64,000 bases of DNA from Funneliformis mosseae (taxonomy: Eukaryota; Glomeromycota; Glomeromycetes; Glomerales; Glomeraceae), in the NCBI GenBank assembly GCA_910592005.1, contig CAJVPP010000011.1, positions 1 through 64,000 of the forward strand, read 5' to 3'. Position numbers and translations under genes: made by a program. The notes under the pieces were generated by a model. That model did no database searches, had not been told where the DNA came from, and saw only the letters and a list, made by a program, of their open reading frames with translations. The first letter of the stretch is position 1. Each line of letters starts with the position of its first letter. Positions 33,538 through 46,187 of this stretch are shown here, one piece after another.

Positions 33538-35483
33538 TAATATCTCATCATACCAGAACCTGGTGGCCCATTTACATGATTTGACATATGTTGAGGGACT
33601 TGAACATTTGTCATTGCCATTGTTCCTTGTACATTTGTGACTGGAATGCCTCCTTGCATAGTACCTGGAACCATTCCAATTGGAATTCCATTATGTCCGA
33701 CGTTCATTCCAGACATATTTTGTGCAATTCCTCCAACAGTGGGTTGTATTGAATCTAATCCCATAACTCCATTAGCTTGAGCAATCGGACAATCTTTATG
33801 TGCAAGTAATAATGTTTTTAAATTAAGAATTTCTTCACGTAAGCTTTGTGCCTGATTCTGCAAAGTCTCATTGTCATTCGTAAGATATTCAACCTTAGCC
33901 TGTAAGTTAGCGAGCCATTGTTTCTTACGTTGGCGGCATTTGAGTGCAGCTATATACAACATGAATGTTAATGAAATTACAATTGCTACAAAATTAGAGA
34001 AAAAGATGAGAACATTTAGATACCTTGACGATTTCTTTCCAAAAAGTTCCTTCGCTTTTCTTCGTCCGTCATATCACTCTTAGATTTTTGTCCATTTTTC
34101 TTTGCGGGAGGTTGTTCAGAAATCAAACCATCTTCAGCTTTTCGACGTACACTACGAGGAATACTCTTTATAGGACTGGAACTGTCTGATCGATCATCAT
34201 CATGATCCATCGATTGACCAGTAAGAACCGGTCCTTTATGATGCGATATATTCGAACTTATACCATTAGAATGTGTTCCATTATTTAATATGATCGCAGA
34301 CTCTGTAAAATCATCTTTTTCGGTTTTTGGCATGATTGTATCTGACATCATGGATACATTTCGATTTATTGTATCTTGTTGAGTCGAAGTCATCATATTT
34401 CGATTAAGGGTAGGATTTGCAACCATTACTGTATGACCAAGTGGATTCGTTACCATTACACTGGCCGTAGGCGCACCCGTGCTAGAACCATTATTTATAC
34501 CAAGCAAATTCGTTGCGTTCACAGAGGAAACCCCAGATTGTATAACACCGGGTTGTGACGTGGAAGTACCCGAGACGGAAGTAACGGAATCCGAGATTGT
34601 TTTACGATCTGAATCTGTGAGTGGTTTTTGGACGTTCTGAGCGAACACATTACGACCGAAGTGATCCGTAGCATTCGCGGCACTTGACAATGTCATCACA
34701 TTCATGAATGACGAGGCCAAACTTGAATTTTGTGTTCCAAAAAGTGCGGCCGTTCGAGGTGATGGATCTGGGAATGAACCGTAAGGAAGTGGGGTGGTTC
34801 CAGTACGTCCGGCTCTAAGGTCATCAAACATCATTGAATCTTGTGGTCCCGCTAACATGGAAGGTGATAATGGCCCACTTCGCAGTGATTGTAAATTCCA
34901 ACCATATTGATCCTCATTAGTAGGGATACCGGCTGATGGGCTTTCAAGTTGTGCAACCGGAGGTAAGCTAGGTTTTGGACTATTCGCTCCGGTACTTTCT
35001 GTAAGAGGATTGACACCGGAAAAACTCTGTTCGAATGGATTTGGTTCCAAGTCGTGTTTTGAACATGCAGCTAAAAATCGTGTTGGAGTTTGTTCAATAG
35101 TTGGTGGAGGAAGATCTTTAGCGGGGAATTTAGTTGACGCCTTTTTAACCGGCGAGGATGATGATGATGATGATTTAGATGTTTCGGGAGATATGCCGGC
35201 TGGAGGAGTAGAAATGTCGGAATCTAAATGAATGTGTTCCATTCACGTTTTTGATTTTTTATTTTTTGAAATTTTTTTTTTTTGTCAAAAACATTTTTGA
35301 CATTTGTTTGCTCCTCTCCGAAATCATTCATTATAATGATTGGACAAAAATCATCCAATCATTTAATTCATGAGGTGGAAACCATCTTATAATAATCTAA
35401 GTAATGATTGTTTTTGAAAGAAACATACCTTCATTTGTAGTAACCGACTTGCTTGATGGTGAATGCATGTTATTTTCAACCAT
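33537..35483 (-). CDS. atf1: ATF2/Atf1-type bZIP transcription factor
   Basis: Three exons (35429-35483, 34024-35223, 33537-33949) give 555 residues, in frame throughout. Exon 1 encodes MVENNMHSPSSKSVTTNE and joins at the AG before 35223; the later in-frame Met at 35242 would lie inside this intron. Near residue 60 the sequence TPTRFLAACSKHDLEPNPFE resembles the MAPK-phosphorylated activation motif of ATF2 (TPTRFLKNCE, then PFE), with a TP site. The middle is Ser/Thr/Asn-rich. The bZIP has a basic region NFLERNRQAALKCRQRKKQW followed by Leu heptads (LQAKVEYLTNDNETLQNQ and on). The exon 2-3 junction falls inside NRQAA, and the first zipper exon ends in a Met/Gly/Asn-rich tail. Atf1-type factors act downstream of stress MAP kinases; that role is inferred. 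Confidence 0.9.
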
Positions 35484-36130
35484 TAATGGGTGGACAAACA
35501 ACTATAAGATCGAGGTGTCTCCTTAATTTTATGAAATAAATGGGATCGATAAAGTCTCTAAAGAATCAAGCTCAAACATACCTGATGATATTATTTTTAC
35601 AACTCTCTCTCGACGTGCTTCTTATACACCTCAATATAGCCGTTCCTAACAAATTACAATAAATCGAATTTACATATGTTGGTGAACGCCTCATGAATTT
35701 ATTATAATTTAATAGTTACCTTGGAAATAAAAAGTCCAATGCGTAATTTAAAATTTTTGAATACTTTTGACAACCAAATATTCGAACAAGGGGTGATAAA
35801 ACTAATGAAACTATATAATGATAAATAATTTTAAAACTTTCAAGTCGTAATATTTGAAAAGCAATTTCACTAGATTAAAGAGAATCTCGTACCTATTTAA
35901 GGAAATAATGCAAAGGAACCCTTTTAAAAAAAAGTCGTAAATATTATAATAGTAAAGGTACCTTCAACTAGTTTAAGTAAAACTATAAACCTTTTATAAA
36001 TAAAGTTCGATAAATAAAATAAAGCTCTGCATTCCAATACAAAAGAATATCGTTGGTATTTTTTAGCAGGAAATCAAAGTAGCTGATATAGTGAAAAAGA
36101 AAAAGGCTGGTGAGAGGTTAGAGTTGTGTG

Positions 36131-36169
<39 letters not shown>

Positions 36170-37178
36170 GCCACATACAAAAAAGGTCACTGTGTGGTAT
36201 GGCAGAAATACGATGCCGCATAAAAACTTTGCACCCCAAATTTAAAAGTGGGAGATAATATATGTACAATAGTTATTCATCACTTAAAAGTGACACACAG
36301 CCGACTATTTAAAATTATTATCCATATTTGAATGCAACTAACTCCAGACTTTTAAAGACGATCTTCAAAGATTTGTTTTATTTCTTACCACAGAATTTTT
36401 GAGAATTTTGGATGAATTGACGTCTCCTTTGTTAAAAGGAGAGAGCAAGAAAAATCAATAATATCGACAATATAAATTCATTTGATCCAACATATTTATA
36501 TATATATTTTTTTTAATAGGATTAAAGATAATTCAAATGAATACTATCAATGGTTGGTTTACTTTTTTCGTATAAATAAATTGAGTATCATTATATCATA
36601 TGTTTCACAATATAAATAATTACAATAGGGTTAAATCAAAAAATTATACAAATTTAGACACGTTGAAATTTACATTCGGTAGGATGATTCAATTTATACG
36701 TCATAGTTACCTATTTCACTTGGATTTCCTCTATAATGTCTGTCAAAAAAATAACTTTATAATAAGACCATCTGTAGATCGATACAAACATAAATACTGC
36801 GCCAAGAATCTAATAAACAATTATGTTCGTTATCGCACATGACTTGTTTTAACAACCAGCATTTGATTAATATTTCTTATCGCCTATTTATTTTCTTTAT
36901 ATAGGATATGAAGAATTTTCTCTTGATTTCAAATCAGTTTACCAGTTCCCTAACTTATCGTGTAACCAAACTTTGTTTCTGACAAATTCAAATTCTTTTG
37001 GATTGAAAAAGATCATGTTTATTTAAATGGCTGAACCTTAAAAATATCTTGTCCCACACATTATTTTAATATACAGTCACATGAATTTTCTCCATTTGGT
37101 CTTCCACATTTTTAAGTTCCCAGACTATACAAATACACATCACATGCAAAATTTACAAACTTACAATCTTTTTTGCTT
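35484..37178. other. Intergenic; likely bZIP 5' UTR with introns, otherwise featureless
   Basis: Minus-strand donor-like words (GTATGT at about 35580, GTAAC at about 35718) suggest one or more 5' UTR introns upstream of the bZIP start, a common layout for stress regulators. A T run of about 35 bases sits at 36130-36166. Between 36200 and 37170 there is no convincing gene on either strand; a plus-strand open frame at 36600-36842 is AT-biased and matches nothing I know. Confidence 0.45.
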
Positions 37179-38424
<1,246 letters not shown>

Positions 38425-38601
38425 GTTTACAATTTTTTTTTTTTGAAGTTGAATGAGAACCTTATATATCATGTTCGCAGATTTCGAAAATCGTGTCACA
38501 TACAACCAACCAATCAAATTTAATATGCTTGAAAATATTTTTTGATGATAAAATCGATTTTTTCCCTCCAGTTTCAAGCGTTGTCTGTACAACGACGGGC
38601 C

Positions 38602-38611
38602 GTCACATGAT
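38602..38611. promoter_or_regulatory. E-box-like palindrome in TRM8/DCTN2 divergent promoter
   Basis: GTCACATGAT lies between the two divergent start codons, 178 bases from TRM8 and 291 from DCTN2. It matches the RTCACRTGA core known for Cbf1-type bHLH proteins with one change, and resembles motifs in the other divergent promoters here. Confidence 0.35.
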
Positions 38612-38902
38612 TTTTTTACGCGTTAGTCAATCGCTTAAGCGAAAGGAGCTTTTATCGTTTTTATATCCAATCAACTTTTTATTAACACATGTCGTTCAGA
38701 TGAAAATATTTCGATATGCGATTTACTTCTCATGTGGTCTTATCCTTTTTCCAGTTCAAACAGCTGCGCCACACTCTAATTTGGTCGGTAGGTAGCACAA
38801 CGTTGTAAAATCCAACACCCAGTTCCCCGACTTACGCAAAAGTCTACAACAAAAGTTAACTCACGAGACAATTTTTTGATTCTCTGGTATCATTAGTAAA
38901 AA

Positions 38903-40905
38903 ATGTCGAGCAAGTACAGTGCGCTTCCAGACATCGTAAGTTCTTCTTGCATTTTATTTGAGCGATTAGCTACCTTGTGAATAAATTTTTAACTGGTTAT
39001 TTGTATTTTCTCCCTCGCACTAGGACACTCAACCAGATGTTTACGAAACACCAGATTCCCCTGATGAAGCTGAAGTCTCTGACGATGGAGTGAGTTTCAA
39101 AGTACTCTTTAAGGTTTTAGCTCATTTTGCAATTCTGAAAATATTATTGTTTCTTTTAACTAGTTCTTAAATGTGGAAGAGCCCAATGAAGACATCGTCC
39201 GTGACAAAATTTCAGTTGGCGAGGCTGTGGATAAGTTTAAAGGTAGCGACGCTAACAGTGATGAATCAGGTATGGCTGATTGAACGCATGATGATTCCTT
39301 CAAATTTGATTTACAATTTGATTCAAATTTACCTTTAGAACTCGATCGATTCACTCGCCATAAGAAACAAATGTACAAGAAATTTGTCAATCAGGCCTAT
39401 TTAGAGAATGAATATGAGATTGTTCCAAGAGACCCTACATTATTAGAAACTCCAATTCAAAAATTGAGAAGGTTGATGTTTGAGGTGCAGGAACTTGGAG
39501 AGGAAATTGAGAAAAAAAAGGTAGCTTTACAATCATGGGTAGTTAGTTATCTTTCATCATTGTCACATGATGACATATGTAATCGATTATTTAGGAAGAT
39601 GCAGAGTTATCTCAGATCCCTCAGAACTCTCAAAGTGTGTTATCAAACTTACATAGCGAACTCTCACGTTTCAGTCAATCCTTGGGTGATACTGATATCT
39701 CAGATGATAAAGATGGTGCGATAATAAAACAAGCTGAGCTGGGCAAAAAATTGATCAATCAATTGCAGACATTTAAAAATATGGGTTTGCCCAAGGAGAA
39801 TGGAATATCGGAGCAAAAGGATGGATCAATAAATGGTGAACCAACGACAAATGGAACTATAAATGAAAGTAATGAAAGTGCGAAAAATGTGAGTAAAATT
39901 TCAAACATAATAATTTCTTTATTTTATTTTACTTCACCTTAATTTTTCCAATGTCTAAATACAAAACTTAACTTGAATTAGATGGTCACATATGAATTGT
40001 ATTATTCACCTGAAACTACCAGAGTTCACACTTTAGCCAAGACCGTTGATCTCGATGATCGCATCGCCGCCTTAGAAAAACTTGTCGGCACTGCTCATGG
40101 TCAAAGTTTCGAGGATCTCGTAAGTCATTCTTGTCAAGTCTTTTGGATTATAATATTTGTTAATCACTCTAATAACAACATGATTCGATGACCTAAACGT
40201 AGTCAATTTCGATAACAAACACCAATCTTATTGCCGTCGTGGATAAGCTAGATCAACAAATGCAGATTTTGGCACAACCACGTCACTTGGAATCGGTTTC
40301 CCGCAAGGCCAAAACCTTGGTTGGGGAATTGGAAAAGGTGAACGAGCTAAAGAACAAAGAGTTATCAAATGGTGGAGTCATTGCTTTCGAGACAGAAGAA
40401 AAGGTAATTTTATTTTCTCAATGTTTCTTTATTATGTACTAATCTGTCGTTGTCCTTAAAGTGATATTAATACAAAATTTATGCCTACTGGAAACTTCTT
40501 GATATAATAAACAAGATCAAGTACCTCTTCGCCCTCTTGGATAAGCTAGACCCTCTGATGTCCATTGCGCCCTCTCTGGTTAATCGCCTCAAATCTTTAC
40601 AACAGTTGCATCAAGAAGCTGCAGTGTTCAGTGAGACTATTGATATGTTATCAAATGAGCAGAATAAAATTACCGGAGAATTGAAGAATTTGGACGATGT
40701 CGCTGCAAAAGTTTGTGTTTCACCGTAATATTGAATTTTTTTTTCTGCGGTACCTATCATACTTATTCAATTCCTTTTTAAAAATTAGCTTGAGAATTCC
40801 TTTCAGGTCAATAACGCGACAATTAATCGAAACATTGAAGCTGTGGACAATCGCGTTGCTGAACTTGCAGAACGCATAGATAAATTGTTGTCAAACCGTA
40901 AATAA
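38903..40905 (+). CDS. DCTN2: Dynactin subunit 2 (dynamitin, p50)
   Basis: Dynamitin forms the shoulder of dynactin, linking the Arp1 filament to p150Glued for dynein transport. The N terminus MSSKYSALPDI, then DTQPDVYETPDSPDE, is the conserved Arp1-binding peptide of the family. Later blocks include EIVPRDPTLLETPIQKLRRL, ELYYSPETTRVHTLAKTVDL and DDRIAALEKLVGT, and long heptad repeats up to the C-terminal DNRVAELAERIDKLLSNRK. At least eight exons are implied; frames break at GT sites after each block, and the last exon starts near 40808 at VNNATINRNIEAVDN. Length is about 430 residues, as usual. A GTCACATGATGAC word also lies in an intron near 39568. Confidence 0.93.
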
Positions 40906-41657
40906 TTAATTTATAATTTGGGATCAACGCGAAATGTTGTTTAATTGTAAGTCGTGGTCGTATATTAAGTATTTCCAAAACATTGGAATTGTTTGGTCAG
41001 TTCTCATTTGACGCATTATTGTTTTGGATTGTCAAGTCATTATTTGATACGCGTTATTATTATTATTATTTTACATATATATATATATATAGTGCATATA
41101 TAAATCACATTTATTCAATTATTCCGGCAACAAAACCAATTCTGTTTGATAATTATACGATAATAATTGATTGGACATATCTTAAAGGGACTGTTTGGAT
41201 TGTTAGCTACTAAGAGTTGTTTAAGCAAATCATTTTTTTTTTTTTTTTATTTATTAACAATTATCATTACATATAATATGTTTTAACTTTATATTTAAAT
41301 AAAGGTTTTGGAACGAAATATCATTTTTAAATTTTCATGTATTATATGTAGTGACAAATAAGGCTCAAGCTGATTAATGATAATGTTTCTTTGCATGACA
41401 TTCTTGTATTATTTGTGCGATCATAGCTTCATAGAAATAAAAATTTTCCACCACGATCGGGAGGTATAATGGCACATACATATATGCAATATATAAATTT
41501 ATCATGGTGTCAAGAACATTTTGGATCACTTGGAAAAAATATGAATTACATTAAAAATTTAATTAAATGGATTAGTCGTTCAGTAAGCCCTGGGCATGTC
41601 CACGAGAAAAAGAGGAAATCGTTCAAGTCATTTTTTATCCAACTTGAGCTTGCGAAA
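40906..41657. other. Intergenic, no supported gene
   Basis: AT-rich, with a (TA)n run near 41083-41092 and a T run near 41231-41250. A plus-strand frame from 41469 runs into the retrocopy at 41676 and would read through the empty site, but its content is not recognisable. Confidence 0.5.
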
Positions 41658-41838
41658 CGTGTATTTGATATTGCATTTTTTTTTTTTTTTTTTTTATTTT
41701 AACGTGCGGTAGCTTTGCACAATCTTTATTAAAAGTAAAGTAAAGAAAAATTACAAATTACAAATGAGAGAGTACAAAAATTTCTATCTAGTATAGACTA
41801 AATCAAAACCAACCTTGCACCGTGTATTTGATATTGCA
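41658..41838 (-). mobile_element. 5'-truncated LINE retrocopy with perfect 18-bp target duplication
   Basis: The inserted part is 41676-41820 (145 bp) on the minus strand. It starts at a T run (the poly(A) tail), then AACGTGCGGTAGCTTTGCAC and AATCTTTATT, closely resembling the 3' termini at 1138 and 8601. It is flanked by CGTGTATTTGATATTGCA at 41658-41675 and again at 41821-41838, an exact 18-bp repeat, the expected product of target-primed reverse transcription. Its body diverges from the two long copies, so it comes from a related subfamily or is a SINE sharing the LINE tail. The intact duplication implies a young insertion. Confidence 0.9.
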
Positions 41839-42657
41839 GCAATACATTACCCGAATAAATAATGTATTTAATCAATAAACACAAAATAAAACAAAAAAAA
41901 AAAAAAAAGATAATAAATTTAAAAGAAATATAAAAAAATAAAAATGATAATTTGTTGGGAAGTCATGATTATTTAGTATTATTATACTGTGCTACTTGAA
42001 GTTTCTGACGAAGATCCTAGGAGATAATTCAAATGCCAAGGCGATATATAAAAACTTTATCACGATTGACATTTGAGTAAACTGCATAAAAGTTTGATTC
42101 AAAACGGGTAACCGTTTGTTGACTAATAAGTCATATAAAAATGTTCGACAAAAACTTTACTGCATCCCAACTGAACTTATCAAAGAGAATGGACTTACGT
42201 TTGATGGTTTGATGTAATTCTTAAACGCTGGTTCGAGATTACCCACCACAATTCATAAATAAATTTGTTTATCAGAGGTTATATAGGGAAATGTAAAGAT
42301 TTGGAAAGAACAACCTTTTTATTAGGTTACCAATAAGACGGGATATCTAACCTAAAAAAATGAAATTGGGACCATTACAACTTAAAAAGAGTTCATCCAA
42401 AGATACAAATACACTAATCAAAATCATTAATTAATAAACAATACTCCATTATAAACCAACCGGTTGATATCTGGTCTGAATAAACAATAAAAATGTCTAG
42501 AATTTGATAATTTGGGTTCAAATTGATACACGGATGTTTTATTGACATAAATTGTATAAATTGTGAAACATTATTATATTATACATGGTTGGTTGATTAT
42601 TTCCATCAAGGAAAGAATTCTATTCTATAATTAATTTCCGTCATAAATACATGTAAA
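41839..42657. other. Intergenic, no supported gene
   Basis: AT-rich. A patch at 42170-42260 is less AT-rich and contains GGTTCGAGATTACCC, which superficially resembles a tRNA T-arm, but no cloverleaf can be built around it. Nothing else is seen. Confidence 0.5.
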
Positions 42658-43185
42658 TTATAAACTAATAGCATAACTACTAAATATATCACTCCCAAAA
42701 TTATAATTAGATTGAGGAAAAATTTTGTCGTAATCTTGTGCTTCAATTATATTGGGAAAGTTTCCATGGATAGCAGTTGTGGTAGAAGTCGGCATAATAA
42801 CAGGCTGTTGTTGAGGCTGTTGTTGAGGTGGTTGTTGTTGAGGTGGGTTACTTACGATCGCAGGATTAGTCAAACGATGTCTGTGTCGTGTTTGTGTTTG
42901 TGTTTGTGAGTTGATTCTGATTCGATTTCGTTGCGGTATAACGCATGGTCGTTGTAAGGTACGAGGACGAAGATGAGGAAAGGTAAAACGAGTAGTTGAA
43001 CCGGTACGAGTGGTTCTTGTACGAAGAGTTGAATTTACGCTTGAATTTGAACCCGAACGAAAGGTTCTAGGACGACGAGTTGAATTTATACTTGCTGAAC
43101 GGGTGATTCCAACACGAAGGGTTGAATTTGCACTTTGATTTGAACGTGAACGAAAGGTTCTACCGATGCAAGTAATTATGGTCAT
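42658..43185 (-). CDS. Hypothetical Arg/Ser/Gln-rich protein (paralogue 1)
   Basis: A single open frame of 175 codons with no family I recognise. Residues 1-75 contain three or four copies of a 22-25 residue Arg/Ser/Thr repeat (TFRSRSNQSANSTLR; TFRSGSNSSVNSTLR), the middle has QTQTQTRHRHR, and residues 115-130 are PPQQQPPQQQPQQQP. The C terminus TTAIHGNFPNIIEAQDYDKI and then FPQSNYNFGSD is distinct from the rest and aligns with the end of the frame at 45795-46187, so the two are probably paralogues. No signal peptide or membrane segment is seen. Probably disordered and nucleic-acid- or protein-binding, but that is guesswork. Confidence 0.45.
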   Translation of the reverse strand: MTIITCIGRTFRSRSNQSANSTLRVGITRSASINSTRRPRTFRSGSNSSVNSTLRTRTTRTGSTTRFTFPHLRPRTLQRPCVIPQRNRIRINSQTQTQTRHRHRLTNPAIVSNPPQQQPPQQQPQQQPVIMPTSTTTAIHGNFPNIIEAQDYDKIFPQSNYNFGSDIFSSYAISL

Positions 43186-45794
43186 ATTCTTATATGTTAT
43201 AATATAAATAAGTTATTTATATATTTTTCCTTTTCCGAAAAGCAACCTTTTTTAAGATTAAGGAATAAGAATATTTCTCGATTTTTTTTTTTTAAGCGTT
43301 TTGTTTGCTTGCTTTTATAAATTTTTCTCTGTATATTTTTTTAGAGTAAAAGTAACACATTTTTATAATATTGTAATGACAATTTTAGAAAGTACAAAAA
43401 ATATATCATATATATTATAACAATAATAGTATAAATAATTTAAATTAAAGTTTAACGCCAAGTTCATAAACGGGAGAGATCAACATCAACATACCATATG
43501 AATAAAAAATTTTTTATTTTATTTTATTTTTTATTTTATTTCATTGAAATTTTTTTTTTTAAATAAGGATCATCGAAACCCCTTTATTTTCTATTATATA
43601 TATATTTTTTTATCAAGTGTTTTTTATTTTTTTTTTCTTAATCTGTTTTTTTTTTTGTTTTATTTTTATTAACAACTTCACAATTTCTTGGCTGCTCGAA
43701 ATGGTAAGCATAAAACCTCTTTCCTTTATTTCCAGCACTACTTTTCAAAATTTTCATTCACCTTCTGTTACTATTATGTGAAGTGAATTTGGGCATCTAC
43801 TTGCTCATTTTATTTTAATTTATTATTTTTTTTTTTTTTTTTTCATTTGAATATGGGAATAGCTTCTTTCACGTTCCCAACTTTACTAGACCAATGGTTT
43901 TGTGATATCTGTTTCTAATAAACGTGGCGTGACCGGTCATAACGCAAAAAAAACGCATTGCTAGCATGGATTCAATACATGGTCTCCGTTGGAAACAGAA
44001 ATGTTTCAAATTCACTTTCACATCATTTCCGGCCGAAGGGGGTGGTTTTGAAGATTATTAAACTCCATGTGATGGTTAGAACAATTTCAACTTTATGAAA
44101 GTTACATTAAATAAGATAAAATAAAAAAATTTTTTTATTTTATTTGATTTTTTTACTATTATAACAAGAATTTTATGATTTTATGCGTGAAATTTTTTTT
44201 TTTTTATTCTTGCTACTTTATTTATCTGGTTCGGAGTATTTCCGAAGTTACACCTACTAATTTGTATTACTCTAAGAAAATTAACATAAAATTTCTTCGG
44301 GATTATGATATGATTGTGTTTGCAAAAAAAATCATTTCCAATCAAATGAAAAGATCTCGTCGGTTATTGCTAGCATTTATCATGAAAGGAGTGTTACCTC
44401 TAAAAGTTTTCAATTCAATAAACGAAGGACTAATCAATTATTTCATGATCGATAATAAGAAAAAAAATTATCTCTAATGTCAATTAATGACGTAGTGAAA
44501 CATTTTTCCAATCAAAAATAAAATAAAATAAAATTAGAACAAAAGGATATTCGGAGACAAGGAACAGGAATTATTGACCACATTTGATTTACTTTAATTT
44601 TCATTTGTATATTATCTTGTCTTTGAAAATACAATTAAATACAACGTTACCTGGGAAAAAATTTTACGCATGTTTATGTATGCATCATAAAACCAGGTAA
44701 TGATTCTTCAAATATTGTTGAAAATGTGGAGATGAAAATAGATCCCAGTTCGTTTATTCGTTAGTGATTTGATTTCGTGGGTTACATTTGTTACACTCGA
44801 AATTTGATTGGGGTGATCTCCTGTTGGGATTGAAACGTAAGGTTTGGTCGCTGAAAAAAGTGAAGGCCCGTGCAAAGGATTTTCTGGTAAATCTAAATTT
44901 TTTTTTATTTTATTTTTATTTTTTTTTTTTTTATGTTCATCAAAGGTTAGCGATGAGTTGGATGAAAGGTTCAGATCATTGGAACCAATCGTGAACCGAT
45001 TATTATGGTGAATATGAAGTAAGATTAAAAATATTTAAATGAAAGAATTCTGTTATAATTTGTTTTCCTACAAAAACCATGTTGTATTACGACCCTGCTC
45101 TCTATAGGAAAAAAAATTTTCTCCAAGAAAAAAAAAAAAGAATTCCTTAGATTGATCACAGCAGGAAATTATTTGGAATATTCTTTTCATAGGTTTTATA
45201 TTGATTAACCACTCGATTATTGATGATGATCAGTACCAAAAGTGTTTTTATAATTTTTTTTAAATCCAAATTAAACAAATAAATATTTACTCTTAATCTC
45301 TAATTATTAGACATCTTTAATACCGATTTTGTTATACTCAAATCATTGTTCTAATCAAAAATGATTGGTTCAATAAAAAAAAAATATAAAAAAGGATTTA
45401 TTCGAGTTGCATTCTAACAAATAAAAACACCCCAACAACTTTTTGACTATCTATATAATTAATTAAATTGATTAATAAATAATATCCATCAAATGTTAGA
45501 CAGTACACAGTCCCCTGAACGTTCCCCCATGTACCTTTTTTTTTAATGATTTCTTTCAATAAAATGTATGAATAAAATTTGAGGCTTAACCATTTTTATC
45601 CAAAAAAAATTTTTTTTTATTAAGGTTATTAATGCAAGATAATTTAATTAATTTATGTTAAATGTCAAATTTTTTGTTTATTAACACATTTGGAATCAAC
45701 CATTAATTAATAATTAATATTATAATAATACTGTATAATATATATATCGTATATATAAAATTTTATATGTAATGAGATTATTTAAAAGTCCTAG
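43186..45794. other. Long intergenic stretch with weak exon-like islands
   Basis: Mostly AT-rich. At 43701 an ATG directly followed by GTAAGC looks like a one-codon start exon as in ribosomal protein genes, but no matching second exon was found. The stretch 43865-44065 is less AT-rich with no long frame. At 44820-45000 two pieces can be spliced: VWSLKKVKARAKDFL, then VSDELDERFRSLEPIVNRLL, a coding-like fragment without a start or a known family. The frame 44175-44477 has no recognisable content. Confidence 0.45.
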
Positions 45795-46187
45795 TTACCA
45801 ATCACATCTTTTCCTCCAAAGGAATAGGAATTTTTGGGGAAATATCATCAAAGTTTGTGCATTGATTAAATCGGGTAAATCAGTAGCGGTAAGAGCGATT
45901 GCCGTTTGCCGTTGTTGAGGAGGAGGTTGTACAAAGTTACTTCTCATAGCAGAAACGCTTTGAGAAAGGGTAAAGGTACGATTCAATTGATACGAACGTC
46001 GTCTAATCCTTGGGTGTACAGCAGACACATAAGGACGAACGTTGATTTGATAAGTTGAAACTTGTCGTTGTCGAATTGGTTGATAAACGTCACTTTGAGA
46101 ATTTCTTTGATTGTGCCCCTGCGGAATAGCTTGAATGCTAGGAATCGTTTTCATCATTATCATTGGATCCGGTTTCGAACCGATCAT
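45795..46187 (-). pseudogene. Hypothetical Arg/Gln-rich protein (paralogue 2), probably frameshifted
   Basis: A 130-codon frame with an Arg/Gln/Ser-rich body (PQGHNQRNSQSDVYQ; HPRIRRRSYQLNRTF; PPPQQRQ). Its end, TAIALTATDLPDLINAQ, parallels TTAIHGNFPNIIEAQ of the frame at 42658. After the Ala-Gln the frames part: in the current frame it continues TLMIFPQKF, whereas one base later it would read NFDDISPK, matching the DYDKIFPQ of paralogue 1 better. This points to a one-base loss in the A run at about 45853-45857, or to a sequencing error. No function can be assigned. Confidence 0.4.

Noticed and set aside
41469..41702. Plus-strand frame MAHTYMQYINLSW as a gene
   Set aside because: No family, no supporting splice sites, and its end is the T run of the retrocopy. 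It may have been open before the insertion, but there is no evidence that it is expressed.
42215..42250. T-arm-like GGTTCGAGATTACCC suggesting a tRNA
   Set aside because: No acceptor, D or anticodon arm can be paired around it.
43701..43706. ATG followed directly by GTAAGC as the first exon of a ribosomal protein gene
   Set aside because: No second exon with ribosomal protein content was found in the next 1.5 kb.
44175..44477. 100-codon frame MILCVKFFFFYS
   Set aside because: Starts in a T run, AT-biased residues, no known motif; not enough to call a gene.
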